Shown here piece after piece: positions 1-9,770 of a stretch of DNA of 64,000 nt. The stretch is from Pontibacillus yanchengensis (GTDB lineage Bacteria > Bacillota > Bacilli > Bacillales > BH030062), in contig NZ_WMEU01000004.1 of assembly GCF_009856295.1 (NCBI RefSeq), forward strand, positions 310,001-374,000, in the 5' to 3' direction. Each line of letters opens with the position of its first letter. The stretch's first letter is position 1. The notes below the pieces were generated by a model that was not told where the DNA came from, made no database searches, and was given only the letters and a program-made list of their open reading frames with translations. Both the position numbers and the translations under genes were made by a program.

Positions 1-34
1 GATTTATAGAATTACATAGACATGAGGTGTGCGC

Positions 35-1291
35 ATGACAAGATATATTCAATGTTTAATAGCGATTCTGATGCTTATCTTGACTGGATGTATGGGAGAT
101 GAAGGAGGCGAGTATGTAGCAAAAGATGCTGCAGCTAGTGAAAGAGAGAATAAGGAACTTAATCAAGAATCAATCGCCAAATTTACCATGGATGCTGAAG
201 TGAGGAAGGCGATGGAAGACATGACTATAGATGATATGATTGCTCAAATGATGTATGTGGGTCTCAATGGGACTTCGCTGAGCCAAAAAGGGAAAGAGAT
301 GATAGCTTCTCAGCATGTAGGGGGCATCATTCTACTGGGACGAAATGTTACAGGGCATAAACAGCTCGATGCATATGTTTCTTCTATTAAACAGGCAAAT
401 CATGGGTATGATGTTCCTTTGTTTGTTGGTGTGGATGAGGAAGGTGGACGCGTTAGTCGTATTCCGAGCGCGCTTCGAAACATCCCCAGCAGTAAACAGA
501 TTGGCGATCAGAATAACCCGGATCTTTCCTATCAAGTTGGGGAACTCTTAGCTAAAAAAGTGAAGCAATATGGTTTTAATATGGATTTTGCGCCTGTTTT
601 AGACATCAACAACAATCCAAATAACCCTGTTATTGGGGATCGTTCCTTTGGGGCAGAACCATCAAAAGTATCAGAGTTAGGGATTGCTACGATGAAAGGT
701 ATTGCCTCTGAAGGAGTGGTGCCGGTCGTGAAGCATTTCCCAGGTCACGGTGATACGTCGGTAGACTCCCACATAAATTTGCCGAAAATCAATAAAACAC
801 TCAATGAGCTTGATGACTTTGAACTGGTCCCATTCAAGAATGCAGTGGACGAAGGTGCTGACATGGTGATGGTCGCGCATATTCTTTTTCCTGAACTAGA
901 CCAGACGTATCCGGCAACACTATCAAAGTCTGTTATTACGGGTGTATTGCGAGAGAAATTGCAGTTTGATGGAGTAGTCATTACGGATGATATGACGATG
1001 GGTGCCATCTCAAATGAGTATGGAATGGAACAAGCGGCAGTATTGTCCATAAAAGCAGGTTCGGATATGGTGATGATTGCTAACCCTCAAGGCGATCAAT
1101 ATGAATCCGTTCAACAAACTATTAAGCAAACTGTGGAAAAAGGTGAGATTTCTAAGGAGTCCATTGAGAAGAGTGTAAGGCGAATCTTAGCGCTTAAACA
1201 GAAGTATAATTTGGATGAAAAGAGTGACTCTTCTCCTTCTCAAGAGGAGTTGAATAATCAAATTGAAGATGTGATTGGGAAGGTGAAATAA
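35..1291 (+). CDS. nagZ: GH3 beta-N-acetylhexosaminidase-like lipoprotein
   Basis: Likely removes terminal N-acetylglucosamine from muropeptides or other glycans outside the cytoplasmic membrane. The N-terminus is a lipoprotein signal with lipobox LTGC at about residues 16-19. The GH3 N-terminal barrel carries the NagZ loop KHFPGHG followed by DSH (about residues 233-246) and the nucleophile region VITDDMTMGAI near residue 318. At 418 residues it holds only the barrel domain, shorter than the two-domain B. subtilis NagZ. An upstream in-frame GTG at 29 overlaps the GAGGTG ribosome site, so the ATG at 35 is preferred. Substrate is inferred from the family. Confidence 0.88.
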   Translation: MTRYIQCLIAILMLILTGCMGDEGGEYVAKDAAASERENKELNQESIAKFTMDAEVRKAMEDMTIDDMIAQMMYVGLNGTSLSQKGKEMIASQHVGGIILLGRNVTGHKQLDAYVSSIKQANHGYDVPLFVGVDEEGGRVSRIPSALRNIPSSKQIGDQNNPDLSYQVGELLAKKVKQYGFNMDFAPVLDINNNPNNPVIGDRSFGAEPSKVSELGIATMKGIASEGVVPVVKHFPGHGDTSVDSHINLPKINKTLNELDDFELVPFKNAVDEGADMVMVAHILFPELDQTYPATLSKSVITGVLREKLQFDGVVITDDMTMGAISNEYGMEQAAVLSIKAGSDMVMIANPQGDQYESVQQTIKQTVEKGEISKESIEKSVRRILALKQKYNLDEKSDSSPSQEELNNQIEDVIGKVK

Positions 1292-1341
1292 AGCGCGCTA
1301 ATGATTGCTCTTTTTCCATATTTAAATTTTATATTAATTAT

Positions 1342-1381
1342 AAAAAAGCTCAGATAACAATTTTTGTATCTGAGCTTTTTT
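1342..1381. terminator. Bidirectional intrinsic terminator
   Basis: A 12-14 bp hairpin built on AAGCTCAGATA and TATCTGAGCTT is flanked by A and T runs on both sides. It sits between the convergent GH3 gene and the prenyltransferase-fold gene and can serve both. Confidence 0.85.
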
Positions 1382-1391
1382 AATATGGGAG

Positions 1392-2312
1392 TTATGCTTG
1401 GAGTCGGTCAAAGGTACGTAAGGAAATAAGCGCTCCTAATGTAAGGATACCGCTCCATTCTTTTTTTGCAACTTCCCATGTATCTATATATTCTGTCCAT
1501 TCCCATGTTGGAGCAGAGTGACCGTTTTCTTCTAGTTTTTCTACAAAGAAATCTAGGTTATCTTCCACTTTGAACGAAGGAATGCCGAAATGGTTGGCTT
1601 CTGGTGTAGCGATGAACTTCAGTGGGAAAGGGGTGTACTTTTGCCAATTTTCTCGGTCAAGTTTAACGAGTGATTGAACAGCGCTCGTTAATTGGTTTTC
1701 TACTTTTTCCGTTCGTTGGGAAGGGACCATGGCCAGTAATCGTAAATAGCAATAGATTTCATGCTCTGATTCAAAATTCTCCATCTCTAATAAGTGTTGA
1801 ACTGCTTGGTCCACCAGTTTTGGTACAGGTAGTACTTGGACGTATTCCTCAAATATATGAAGATAGCCAATAAGCTCCGCGCTTGGATTTCCCCAGTTAG
1901 CATCAATCCATGTCATCCCATTTTCTCGTACGGTCCACCAAAAAGCATGAGGGTAGTCGTTCACCTGTTCAGGAACAGCAAGCCATCCTTGTCGTTGTTC
2001 AATGAAAGCATATTCGAGATAGCGGATAGCTTTTTCAATCATCTCCATAGCCATCGGATGGTCAGCAAAACGGATTAAATGTTGAAATGCAACAGAAGTC
2101 GCCGTAGGGGAAGAGTGAGGTAGTCGGAAATCAGCTTCAAGTCCATTTCCAAATCCTCCATCCTCGTTCTGGAATTGCTTTAGTGCTTGTAAGACTTCTT
2201 CGGCTGAACCGTCCGCAAATTCATATGTAAACAGTGCTTGCTCTAGCGGACGACCATTCGACATAATATAGGATCTTGCTTGTTGAAACGCTTCGTTTGA
2301 TAGGTTTTTCAT
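1392..2312 (-). CDS. Prenyltransferase/squalene-cyclase-fold protein
   Basis: Unknown role. The sequence shows one clear QxxDGGFG-type motif (QNEDGGFGNGLEAD, about residues 49-62) typical of the alpha/alpha toroid of prenyltransferases and terpene cyclases, with several Trp-rich helical stretches after it. No Asp-rich catalytic DXDD is visible, so cyclase activity should not be assumed. The length of 306 residues suits a stand-alone toroid. A TTG six bases upstream is also in frame, but GGAGG at 2319-2323 is six bases from the ATG at 2312, so the ATG was chosen. It stands alone, convergent with the GH3 gene. Confidence 0.7.
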   Translation of the reverse strand: MKNLSNEAFQQARSYIMSNGRPLEQALFTYEFADGSAEEVLQALKQFQNEDGGFGNGLEADFRLPHSSPTATSVAFQHLIRFADHPMAMEMIEKAIRYLEYAFIEQRQGWLAVPEQVNDYPHAFWWTVRENGMTWIDANWGNPSAELIGYLHIFEEYVQVLPVPKLVDQAVQHLLEMENFESEHEIYCYLRLLAMVPSQRTEKVENQLTSAVQSLVKLDRENWQKYTPFPLKFIATPEANHFGIPSFKVEDNLDFFVEKLEENGHSAPTWEWTEYIDTWEVAKKEWSGILTLGALISLRTFDRLQA

Positions 2313-2346
2313 ATTCAACCTCCTTTTATTGCTAGTTTATCATAAG

Positions 2347-2394
2347 GTGCCAGGCCCCGACATGCTACAGCGTTAACGGAGATGGGGATGGCAG
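2347..2394. repeat. Dispersed imperfect palindrome, copy 1
   Basis: About 48 bp beginning GTGCCAGGCCCCG, with a central GTTAACG and ending GGGGATGGCAG. It shares this plan with copies at 2474, 2909, 11175 and 32098. It lies between the divergent prenyltransferase-fold and DUF488 genes. Confidence 0.6.
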
Positions 2395-2473
2395 GTTTAG
2401 GTTGCTGCGCTTGGTTTTGTGTTGTGCATACAGGTAATTATATATGTATAAGGAAAATAAGAGAGGTGAAAAA

Positions 2474-2526
2474 GCGCCAGCCCCCGAAACGCTACAAAAT
2501 TAACGTGATAACGACGTGGGGGTATG
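2474..2526. repeat. Dispersed imperfect palindrome, copy 2
   Basis: About 53 bp beginning GCGCCAGCCCCCG, with a central TTAACG and ending GTGGGGGTATG. It is a more degenerate member of the same family, placed just upstream of the DUF488 ribosome-binding site. Confidence 0.55.
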
Positions 2527-2548
2527 ATACCAAGGGAGGTGGAGTAGT

Positions 2549-2905
2549 ATGTCTGTACAATTGAAAAGAATATATCAGGATGTTTCCAATCAAGATGGCA
2601 TGAGGATATTAGTTGACGGGATTTGGCCGAGGGGAGTGTCTAAAGAGGCTGCGCAGTTAGATGAATGGATAAAAGATGTCGCACCTAGTTCAGACTTACG
2701 GAAATGGTTTGGGCATGATCCTGATAAGTTTGCTGATTTTAAGAGTAAATATAAGCAAGAAATGGATGAAGATGAGGGTAAGAAGCAAGCGCTTGACCAG
2801 TTAAAGTCCTATGTGAAGCAACAGAAAGTAACACTTCTTTTTGCTACAAAGGAAGAGGAGTATAACCATGCAGTTGTCTTAAAAGAGATTCTTACCAAGC
2901 AATAG
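2549..2905 (+). CDS. DUF488 family protein
   Basis: A 118-residue protein of the DUF488 (YeaO-like) family, whose biochemical role is not established. Recognisable features are the N-terminal RIYQDVSNQDGMRILVDGIW followed by PRG, the central WFGHDPDKF stretch and a C-terminal TLLFATKEEEYNHA segment. It is full length for the family. The ATG follows a strong GGGAGGTGG site at about 2534-2542. It is monocistronic and flanked on both sides by copies of the dispersed palindrome. Confidence 0.8.
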   Translation: MSVQLKRIYQDVSNQDGMRILVDGIWPRGVSKEAAQLDEWIKDVAPSSDLRKWFGHDPDKFADFKSKYKQEMDEDEGKKQALDQLKSYVKQQKVTLLFATKEEEYNHAVVLKEILTKQ

Positions 2906-2908
2906 TAG

Positions 2909-2966
2909 TTGCCAGCCCCCGCCTAGATAATGCGTTACCGCGGTAGCGTGGCGGTGGTCTGGCGCT
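2909..2966. repeat. Dispersed imperfect palindrome, copy 3
   Basis: This copy has the longest arms: GCCAGCCCCCGCC pairs imperfectly with GGCGGTGGTCTGGC, around an inner perfect palindrome TACCGCGGTA (2936-2945). It directly follows the DUF488 stop and could act as a weak transcription-end hairpin. Confidence 0.65.
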
Positions 2967-3112
2967 TTGTTATGCACTAAAATGTATAATGTATTCATTA
3001 GCGCCAGGTGTGAGCCCTTGGTCCTTTTTTGTGTGCGATCAAAAAACTCCTTTAAAAAACAGCGCTTTTATAGGGTTTCGAAAATAATTCCAAGAAAATT
3101 CTTTTATTTGTG

Positions 3113-3147
3113 TTGTATATAAATTCGGTATTGTGTATAATAATTCG
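3113..3147 (+). promoter_or_regulatory. carA promoter with two ArgR (AhrC) boxes
   Basis: TTGTAT (3113-3118) and TATAAT (3136-3141) are 17 bp apart and form a sigma-A promoter. Two ARG-box-like 14-mers, TGTATATAAATTCG (3114-3127) and TGTATAATAATTCG (3134-3147), overlap it and start exactly 20 bp apart. Each differs from TGAAT-N4-ATTCA by one base per half. ArgR/AhrC repression by arginine is inferred. Confidence 0.7.
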
Positions 3148-3212
3148 AAACGAGACAAATCGAAGCTTCATTATATTTAGTACAGAATTGGGATACTAAG
3201 GGAGGTTGGCAA

Positions 3213-4286
3213 TTGGAGAATCAAGGTTATCTTTTACTAGAGAACGGAGATGTTTTTCAAGGAACATTGATAGGTGATGCATCCTCATGTGACGGAGAGG
3301 TCGTCTTCAATACGAGTATGACAGGGTATCAGGAAATCACGACAGACCCCTCCTATGCGGGACAAATCATCGTCTTTTGTTACCCCTTAATTGGGAACTA
3401 TGGTGTGAATGACCTAGATGATGAGAGTACCTCCCTTTTCATATCTGGCGTGGTAATCGGTGAAAATTGTGAAGCGCCTAGTCATTTTCAATCCAATAAT
3501 ACGTTTTCTTCTTATCTAGCAACAAAAGGAGTTACTGGAATAAGTGGCATCGATACGAGAACGCTAGTGAAAACGATTCGAGATAAAGGAACGAAAAAAG
3601 GAAAGATTGTAAAAGATATTCCAGAGAACATGCAATGGGAAACGAAATCAGATGAAATGCTTGTATCTAAAGTATCTGTGAAGGAGCCAATCACCTATTC
3701 GAATGAGGGGCCTCATATTGTACTGATGGATTTTGGCTATAAGCAATCGATAGTTACTTATCTACAAAAGCAATCATGTAAAGTAACTATCATGCCATAC
3801 GATTCTACCTTTGAAGATATTCAGCAATTGAATCCTGATGGAGTGGTAATTAGCAATGGGCCAGGAGATCCGCAATCCTTACAAACCTATCTGCCAGTAA
3901 TTAAAAAATTAAGTGAGACGTATCCTATCCTTGGTATATGCCTCGGTCATCAGTTACTAGCACTTGCCTATGGCGGATCAACAGCGAAATTGAAATTTGG
4001 TCATAGAGGGTCCAATCATCCTGTTAAGAATATCGAAACGGGTAAGGTATATATTACGTCGCAAAATCATGGATACGAGGTACAGGCGGAAAGTATGGAA
4101 GGAACACCTTTTATCACAACGTACCAAAATGTGAATGATGGGTCTCTTGAAGGGATGAAACACCACACCTTGCCGGTCTACTCGGTACAATTTCACCCTG
4201 AAGCCCATGCAGGACCAAATGATACAGCGTTTATGTTTCAACAGTTTGTCGAATTGGTAGGTGAACAGTCTTATGCCACTACGTAA
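3213..4286 (+). CDS. carA: Carbamoyl-phosphate synthase small subunit (arginine pathway)
   Basis: Glutaminase subunit that releases ammonia from glutamine for the large subunit to make carbamoyl phosphate. The N-terminal CPSase small-chain domain covers about residues 1-130. The class I glutamine amidotransferase domain has GICLGHQ with nucleophile Cys243 and the His328/Glu330 pair in YSVQFHPEA. It is 357 residues, full length. The start is TTG, supported by GGAGG seven bases upstream (3201-3205). It overlaps carB, and its grouping with argF, argG and argH plus ARG boxes marks it as the arginine-specific rather than pyrimidine enzyme. Confidence 0.95.
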   Translation: MENQGYLLLENGDVFQGTLIGDASSCDGEVVFNTSMTGYQEITTDPSYAGQIIVFCYPLIGNYGVNDLDDESTSLFISGVVIGENCEAPSHFQSNNTFSSYLATKGVTGISGIDTRTLVKTIRDKGTKKGKIVKDIPENMQWETKSDEMLVSKVSVKEPITYSNEGPHIVLMDFGYKQSIVTYLQKQSCKVTIMPYDSTFEDIQQLNPDGVVISNGPGDPQSLQTYLPVIKKLSETYPILGICLGHQLLALAYGGSTAKLKFGHRGSNHPVKNIETGKVYITSQNHGYEVQAESMEGTPFITTYQNVNDGSLEGMKHHTLPVYSVQFHPEAHAGPNDTAFMFQQFVELVGEQSYATT

Positions 4287-7200
4287 CGATTTGAAAAAAG
4301 TATTAATAGTAGGTTCTGGTCCTATTCAGATTGGGCAAGCAGCGGAGTTTGATTACTCTGGAACACAAGCGTGTATGGCCTTGAAGGAAGAGGGGATCGA
4401 AGTTGTTCTTGTTAATAGTAACCCAGCTACCATCATGACAGACCCTATGATGGCAGACCGTGTCTATATGGAACCCTTAACGGTAGAATCTATTGAACAG
4501 ATTATAGCTAAAGAACAGCCTCAAGGGTTAATCGGAACCTTAGGTGGCCAAACGGGCTTGAATTTAACAATCGAACTTGATGAAAAAGGCATTTTGCAAA
4601 AGTATGGGGTGGAGCTCCTTGGTACATCCTTGGGATCGATTCAAAAAGGAGAGGACCGGCAATTATTCCGGCAACTCATGATTGATATCGAGGAACCGAT
4701 ACCTGAATCGAAAATGGTTCATAATCAAGAAGAAGCTCTTGAATTTGCTGCGGCTATTCACTATCCAGTAATTGTTCGTCCAGCCTATACATTAGGCGGA
4801 GAAGGTGGAGGTGTTGCAAATAATCCCGAAGAACTTCAGGAAATTACTCGAAAAGGACTTCAACTCAGCCCCATTCATCAAGTGTTAGTCGAAAAAAGCA
4901 TCCTTGGATGGAAAGAGCTTGAATATGAAGTAATGCGAGATGCGAATGGAACATCCACTATCGTTTGTAATATGGAAAACATGGACCCTGTTGGCATTCA
5001 TACCGGAGATTCCATTGTGGTAGCCCCTTCGCAAACATTAACGGATACACAATATCAAATGCTTCGTAATTCATCCTTAAAAGTCATTCAAGCGTTAGAA
5101 ATTGTTGGAGGGTGTAACATTCAGTTTGGTTTAGACCCTCATTCCAATAATTATTACGTTATTGAAGTGAACCCAAGGGTAAGTCGTTCTTCTGCCTTAG
5201 CTTCAAAAGCAACCGGGTATCCAATAGCTAGTATGGCAACGAAATGTGCAATCGGCTATCATCTCGATGAAATTGTAAATCCGATAACTCAGAAAACCTA
5301 TGCAGCCTTTGAACCCGCACTTGATTACGCTGTGGTAAAGCTACCTCGCTTTCCATTTGATAAATTTGTAGAAGGCAATCGGGAGCTAGGGACACAAATG
5401 AAAGCAACAGGAGAAGTCATGGCTATTGATCGAACGTTTGAGGGGGCGTTAAATAAAGCTGTTCGGTCACTGGAAACGAATCAATATAGCTTAACATCAA
5501 CTTCTTATCAAGGGCTCTCAGATGCTCAATTATCTGATCAACTTCAGCACGCAACAGATGAACGGTTGTTCTTCATAGCAGAGGCGTTTAAACGAGGCGT
5601 TACGGTCGCTCAAGTTCAACAGCTTACGTATATTGATCCGTGGTTTTTAGAAAAGGTCTACAATATTGTTCAACTCGAAGGAAAGTTGAAAAACCAAACG
5701 CTATTTTCGATCGCACAAATTAAAAAAGCAAAGTCATTCAATATCAGTGATGAATTTCTTGCTTCATGTCTAAACATGAGCCTGCCTCTTTTCCGAGAGT
5801 ACAAACAAGAATCAGGATTAACGGTCTCTTATAAACAAGTAGATACTTGCGCAGGGGAGTTTGAAGCGGTTACTCCGTACTATTACTCGACGTGGAACGG
5901 CCAAGATGAGGTAGAACAAGTGGCTGGGGATAAAGTGTTGGTTGTCGGTTCAGGACCAATTCGGATTGGGCAAGGAGTTGAATTTGACTATTGCTCGGTG
6001 CACGCAACGATGGCATTAAAAGAAAAAGGGTGCACAGCAGTTGTTATCAACAATAACCCTGAAACGGTCAGTACAGATTATACAATGGCAGACCGTCTTT
6101 ATTTTGAACCGCTTGCCTTAGAAGACGTGCTTGCTGTCATTGAAAAAGAAGGTATCAGTAAAGTTTTAATCCAATTTGGTGGTCAAACCGCTATAAATCT
6201 AGCAAATGGTTTACAAGAAAATGGTGTACACATTCTTGGTACATCTGTTGAAGATATTGAAAAAGTGGAAGACCGGGACGCATTTTATCAAACGTTGAAA
6301 AATCTTGGTATTCCATATATTAAAGGAACAATAGCTTATAAATTGACGGATCTACAACATGTGTCAGATCAAGTATCCTTTCCAGTCATCGTTCGTCCTT
6401 CTCACGTGATTGGCGGTCAATCGATGTTTTTGATTAATAGTAAAGAAGAGTTAGAAGCACACTCTAAGCAGTGGAAAGCGACCCAAAAGAACATGTGGCC
6501 TCTTGTCATTGATGAATATATAAAAGGAAAAGAATGTGAAGTGGATGCCATTTGTGATGGAGAAGATATTCTTATTCCAGGCATCATGGAGCACATGGAA
6601 CGAGCGGGGGTTCATTCCGGTGATAGTACGGCTATCTATCCACCTCTCACCTTAACCAACGATCAGCAAGAAACAATTGTTTCCTATACGAAACAGCTTG
6701 CCAACGCAATGAATGCAATCGGAATGATCAACATTCAGTTTGTCATTGAAGAAGATGAAGTATATGTCCTAGAGGTAAATCCTCGTTCTTCGAGAACAGT
6801 TCCGATTATGAGTAAAGTGACTTCCGTACCAATGATTGAATTAGCGGTGTTCACTCAACTTGGCTATAAGCTAAAAGATTCAACGTATGGAACAGGATTA
6901 CTGAAGGAAGTTCCTTTCTATACCGTGAAGGCACCAGCTTTTTCAGATAATAAATTAAATGATGTAGACCATGCGCTGGGACCTGAGATGAAATCTACGG
7001 GCGAAGTTCTTGGCCTATCAACGGATGTAACAGAAGCAATTCAAAAAGCTTGGTATTTGACTACGATCAAAATGCCTATGAACGTATTATGCTCGATTAA
7101 TGAATCGGAAAAACATACAGCCATCCCAGTCCTAACTAACATGATAGAAAAAGGGGTGCATGTGTATGCAACACCGAATACAGCGGCATTTTTAGCTCAA

Positions 7201-7488
7201 GAAGGCCTTAACGTTGAGGTAGTTGAGAAAGATCTCGACCAGATTGAAGAAATGATTGCAAACGAAACGATACAAGGGCTGTTATGTACTCCTACACAAG
7301 GGAGGAAAAAACAACGCTTTGGTTTTCAACTAAGGGCATTGGCGACACGCTATCGCTTACCAAGCTTTACACATCTTGATACGTTTAAACTAGTAAACTA
7401 TTTACTCGATCAAGATAAGGCGCTCACTGTCGCAACGGTAGAAGATTTACAGAAAAACGGTTCATCGGTACATTCCATTACTATGTAA
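4273..7488 (+). CDS. carB: Carbamoyl-phosphate synthase large subunit
   Basis: Synthesises carbamoyl phosphate from bicarbonate, ammonia and two ATP. Two homologous halves are visible: KVLIVGSGPIQIGQAAEFDY near the N-terminus and VLVVGSGPIRIGQGVEFDY near residue 555, each followed by an ATP-grasp domain, with an MGS-like allosteric domain at the C-terminus. The length of about 1071 residues is normal. A GTG at 4261 is in frame, but AGGTGA (4259-4264) is well spaced for the ATG at 4273, giving a 14-base overlap with carA and translational coupling. Confidence 0.95.
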   Translation: MPLRNDLKKVLIVGSGPIQIGQAAEFDYSGTQACMALKEEGIEVVLVNSNPATIMTDPMMADRVYMEPLTVESIEQIIAKEQPQGLIGTLGGQTGLNLTIELDEKGILQKYGVELLGTSLGSIQKGEDRQLFRQLMIDIEEPIPESKMVHNQEEALEFAAAIHYPVIVRPAYTLGGEGGGVANNPEELQEITRKGLQLSPIHQVLVEKSILGWKELEYEVMRDANGTSTIVCNMENMDPVGIHTGDSIVVAPSQTLTDTQYQMLRNSSLKVIQALEIVGGCNIQFGLDPHSNNYYVIEVNPRVSRSSALASKATGYPIASMATKCAIGYHLDEIVNPITQKTYAAFEPALDYAVVKLPRFPFDKFVEGNRELGTQMKATGEVMAIDRTFEGALNKAVRSLETNQYSLTSTSYQGLSDAQLSDQLQHATDERLFFIAEAFKRGVTVAQVQQLTYIDPWFLEKVYNIVQLEGKLKNQTLFSIAQIKKAKSFNISDEFLASCLNMSLPLFREYKQESGLTVSYKQVDTCAGEFEAVTPYYYSTWNGQDEVEQVAGDKVLVVGSGPIRIGQGVEFDYCSVHATMALKEKGCTAVVINNNPETVSTDYTMADRLYFEPLALEDVLAVIEKEGISKVLIQFGGQTAINLANGLQENGVHILGTSVEDIEKVEDRDAFYQTLKNLGIPYIKGTIAYKLTDLQHVSDQVSFPVIVRPSHVIGGQSMFLINSKEELEAHSKQWKATQKNMWPLVIDEYIKGKECEVDAICDGEDILIPGIMEHMERAGVHSGDSTAIYPPLTLTNDQQETIVSYTKQLANAMNAIGMINIQFVIEEDEVYVLEVNPRSSRTVPIMSKVTSVPMIELAVFTQLGYKLKDSTYGTGLLKEVPFYTVKAPAFSDNKLNDVDHALGPEMKSTGEVLGLSTDVTEAIQKAWYLTTIKMPMNVLCSINESEKHTAIPVLTNMIEKGVHVYATPNTAAFLAQEGLNVEVVEKDLDQIEEMIANETIQGLLCTPTQGRKKQRFGFQLRALATRYRLPSFTHLDTFKLVNYLLDQDKALTVATVEDLQKNGSSVHSITM

Positions 7489-7505
7489 AAGAAGGGAAGA
7501 TTGTC

Positions 7506-8477
7506 ATGAGCTCAACGCAAGCCTCTCCAGCGCTATATAACAAAGGGGTAAACGAGAACCACTTTTTAACCATTGGCGAATGGTCCATTCAAACTATTGA
7601 ACACGTCTTAGAGCAAGCTCAAGTGTTAAAAGAAAAACAGCAAAACGGAATCCTCCAAACAAATTTAAATGGAAAAATACTCGGCATGATTTTTGAAAAA
7701 TCCTCTACACGTACTCGCGTTTCTTTTGAGGCGGGAATGCTGCAGTTAGGTGGAGATGCCATTAACTTAAAGTCAGATGACCTTCAACTTGGACGCGGGG
7801 AGACGGTAGAAGATACAGCCAAGGTATTATCACAATATGTGGATGTGCTAATGATTCGTACATTTGGACACGAGACGATTGAACAGTTTGCAGAAGCGGC
7901 TGATATACCTGTCATTAATGGATTAACCGATCTCCATCACCCAACTCAGGTCATGGCTGATTTATTGACGATTAAAGAGAAAAAAGGTGCGCTAGCTGGC
8001 GTGAAGGTTGCTTATGTAGGAGATGGAAATAACATGGCTCATTCCTTTATCGAAGCTGCCTCTAAGATGGGGATGCATTTATCCGTAGCTTCTCCTTCAG
8101 GTTACGAGCCGGATAAATCCATTGTACAAGAAGGAAAAGCTCTTGCTGAACAAACAGGCGGATCAATTACCATTACGAATAATGCAAAAGAAGCAGTTAC
8201 AGGAGCGGACGTTATTACGACAGATGTTTGGGCTAGCATGGGCCAAGAAGAACAACAACAAGAACGCTTGGATGTCTTCTCAAGTTTTCAAGTGAATGAA
8301 GAACTATGTGCCTACGCAAAAGAAGATTATGTGTTTATGCACTGTTTACCAGCTCACCGAGGAGAGGAAGTAACGGCAGATATTATTGATGGAGTCCATT
8401 CTGTTGTGTTTGAAGAGGCGCAAAATCGACTTCACGCCCAAAAAGCCATTTTAACCTATCTATTACTAGGGCATTAA
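7506..8477 (+). CDS. argF: Ornithine carbamoyltransferase
   Basis: Transfers the carbamoyl group to ornithine to give citrulline, directly using the carB product. The carbamoyl-phosphate loop SSTRTR is at residues 66-71, HPTQ at 145-148 and the ornithine-side motif HCLPAHRG near residue 280. It is 323 residues and complete. It begins 17 bases after carB with a purine-rich AAGAAGGGAAGA ribosome site, so it is cotranscribed with carAB. argCJBD are not in the window. Confidence 0.95.
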   Translation: MSSTQASPALYNKGVNENHFLTIGEWSIQTIEHVLEQAQVLKEKQQNGILQTNLNGKILGMIFEKSSTRTRVSFEAGMLQLGGDAINLKSDDLQLGRGETVEDTAKVLSQYVDVLMIRTFGHETIEQFAEAADIPVINGLTDLHHPTQVMADLLTIKEKKGALAGVKVAYVGDGNNMAHSFIEAASKMGMHLSVASPSGYEPDKSIVQEGKALAEQTGGSITITNNAKEAVTGADVITTDVWASMGQEEQQQERLDVFSSFQVNEELCAYAKEDYVFMHCLPAHRGEEVTADIIDGVHSVVFEEAQNRLHAQKAILTYLLLGH

Positions 8478-8490
8478 CTTTTGTTGAGAA

Positions 8491-8524
8491 TGTATAAAAA
8501 TACTTCGTTTTAAATAAAAATTCG
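8491..8524 (+). promoter_or_regulatory. Two ArgR (AhrC) boxes upstream of argG
   Basis: TGTATAAAAATACT (8491-8504) and TAAATAAAAATTCG (8511-8524) fit the ARG-box pattern TGAAT-N4-ATTCA with one or two mismatches per half. Their starts are 20 bp apart, as upstream of carA. They mark a second regulated unit, argGH; I did not find a convincing -35/-10 pair here. Confidence 0.6.
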
Positions 8525-8541
8525 AAAAAGGAGCGATCGAT

Positions 8542-9756
8542 ATGAGTAAGGGCAAAATCGTTTTAGCGTATTCTGGAGGCCTAGATACATCTATCTCAGT
8601 GAAATGGATTCAAGAAAAGTACGGCTATGAGGTCATAGCTGTAGGCTTGGATGTTGGAGAAGGGAAAGACCTTCAAACGATTAAGGATAAGGCACTGCAG
8701 GTAGGCGCGTCTAAGGCATATGTTATCAATGGAAAAGAAGAATTAGCGGAAGAATACTTGTTGCCAGCTTTAAAAGCAAATACATTATATGAAGGAAAAT
8801 ATCCACTTTCCTCCGCGCTATCTCGTCCACTTATTTCGAAACTGTTGGTCGATATAGCTGAAAAAGAAGGCGCAGTTGCCGTTGCTCATGGTTGTACTGG
8901 AAAAGGAAATGACCAGGTTCGCTTCGAATTGTCCATTCAAGCACTGAATCCTGACCTTAAAGTTGTGGCTCCAGTTCGTGAATGGGGAATGACGAGAGAT
9001 GAGCAATTGAAATATGCCCAAGAAAAAGGGATTCCAGTACCAGTCAACGAAGAGAACCCTTTCTCAATAGATGCAAATATTTGGGGGCGTGCTTGTGAAG
9101 CAGGGGTACTCGAGGATACATGGGCAGAAGCACCTGAAGCAGCATTTGATTGGACCAACCCAATTTCCGAAACACCAGATGAACCTCAATATCTGGAAAT
9201 TGATTTTGAACAAGGACGTCCAGTTGCCTTGAACGGAGAACAGAAAGACCTTGTCTCGTTAATTGAACAATTAAATCAAATTGGTGGCCTACACGGTGTC
9301 GGACGTATTGATCACGTTGAAAATCGCTTGGTAGGCATTAAATCAAGAGAAGTATACGAGAATCCAGCAGCCCTTATTTTAATTCAGGCACACAAAGAGC
9401 TGGAATTCCTAACCCATACACGGGAGGTTTCTCAGTTCAAAACATCGGTCGATCAACAATTGGCGAAACTGATCTATGATGGACTTTGGTTCTCTCCATT
9501 GAAATCAGCACTTGAGGCTTTCATTGATGATACGCAAAAAATGGTTTCTGGGAAAATCCGTGTCAAGCTGCATAAAGGTCATTACAGTGTAGTTGGACGT
9601 CAATCTGAATATTCCCTTTATAACGAAGAACTGGCTACGTATATGAAGGGTGATATGTTTGACCATGAAGCAGCGCAAGGATTTATTAAACTTTGGGGAC
9701 TACCAACGAAAGTTCACGCCGAGGTACACAATAAACCAAAAGTCTCCCAGCCATAA
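8542..9756 (+). CDS. argG: Argininosuccinate synthase
   Basis: Joins citrulline and aspartate with ATP to form argininosuccinate. The PP-loop AYSGGLDTS lies at residues 9-17, with [14 protein letters not shown] and the IWGRACE segment following in the usual order. It is 404 residues, full length. The start ATG follows AAAGGAGCG. It leads a two-gene unit with argH and has its own ARG boxes. Confidence 0.96.
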   Translation: MSKGKIVLAYSGGLDTSISVKWIQEKYGYEVIAVGLDVGEGKDLQTIKDKALQVGASKAYVINGKEELAEEYLLPALKANTLYEGKYPLSSALSRPLISKLLVDIAEKEGAVAVAHGCTGKGNDQVRFELSIQALNPDLKVVAPVREWGMTRDEQLKYAQEKGIPVPVNEENPFSIDANIWGRACEAGVLEDTWAEAPEAAFDWTNPISETPDEPQYLEIDFEQGRPVALNGEQKDLVSLIEQLNQIGGLHGVGRIDHVENRLVGIKSREVYENPAALILIQAHKELEFLTHTREVSQFKTSVDQQLAKLIYDGLWFSPLKSALEAFIDDTQKMVSGKIRVKLHKGHYSVVGRQSEYSLYNEELATYMKGDMFDHEAAQGFIKLWGLPTKVHAEVHNKPKVSQP

Positions 9757-9770
9757 GGAGGTGGATGCTG

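Noticed and set aside
2382..2564. Plus-strand 60-codon frame upstream of the DUF488 gene
   Set aside because: It runs through two copies of the dispersed palindrome and has no plausible protein composition.
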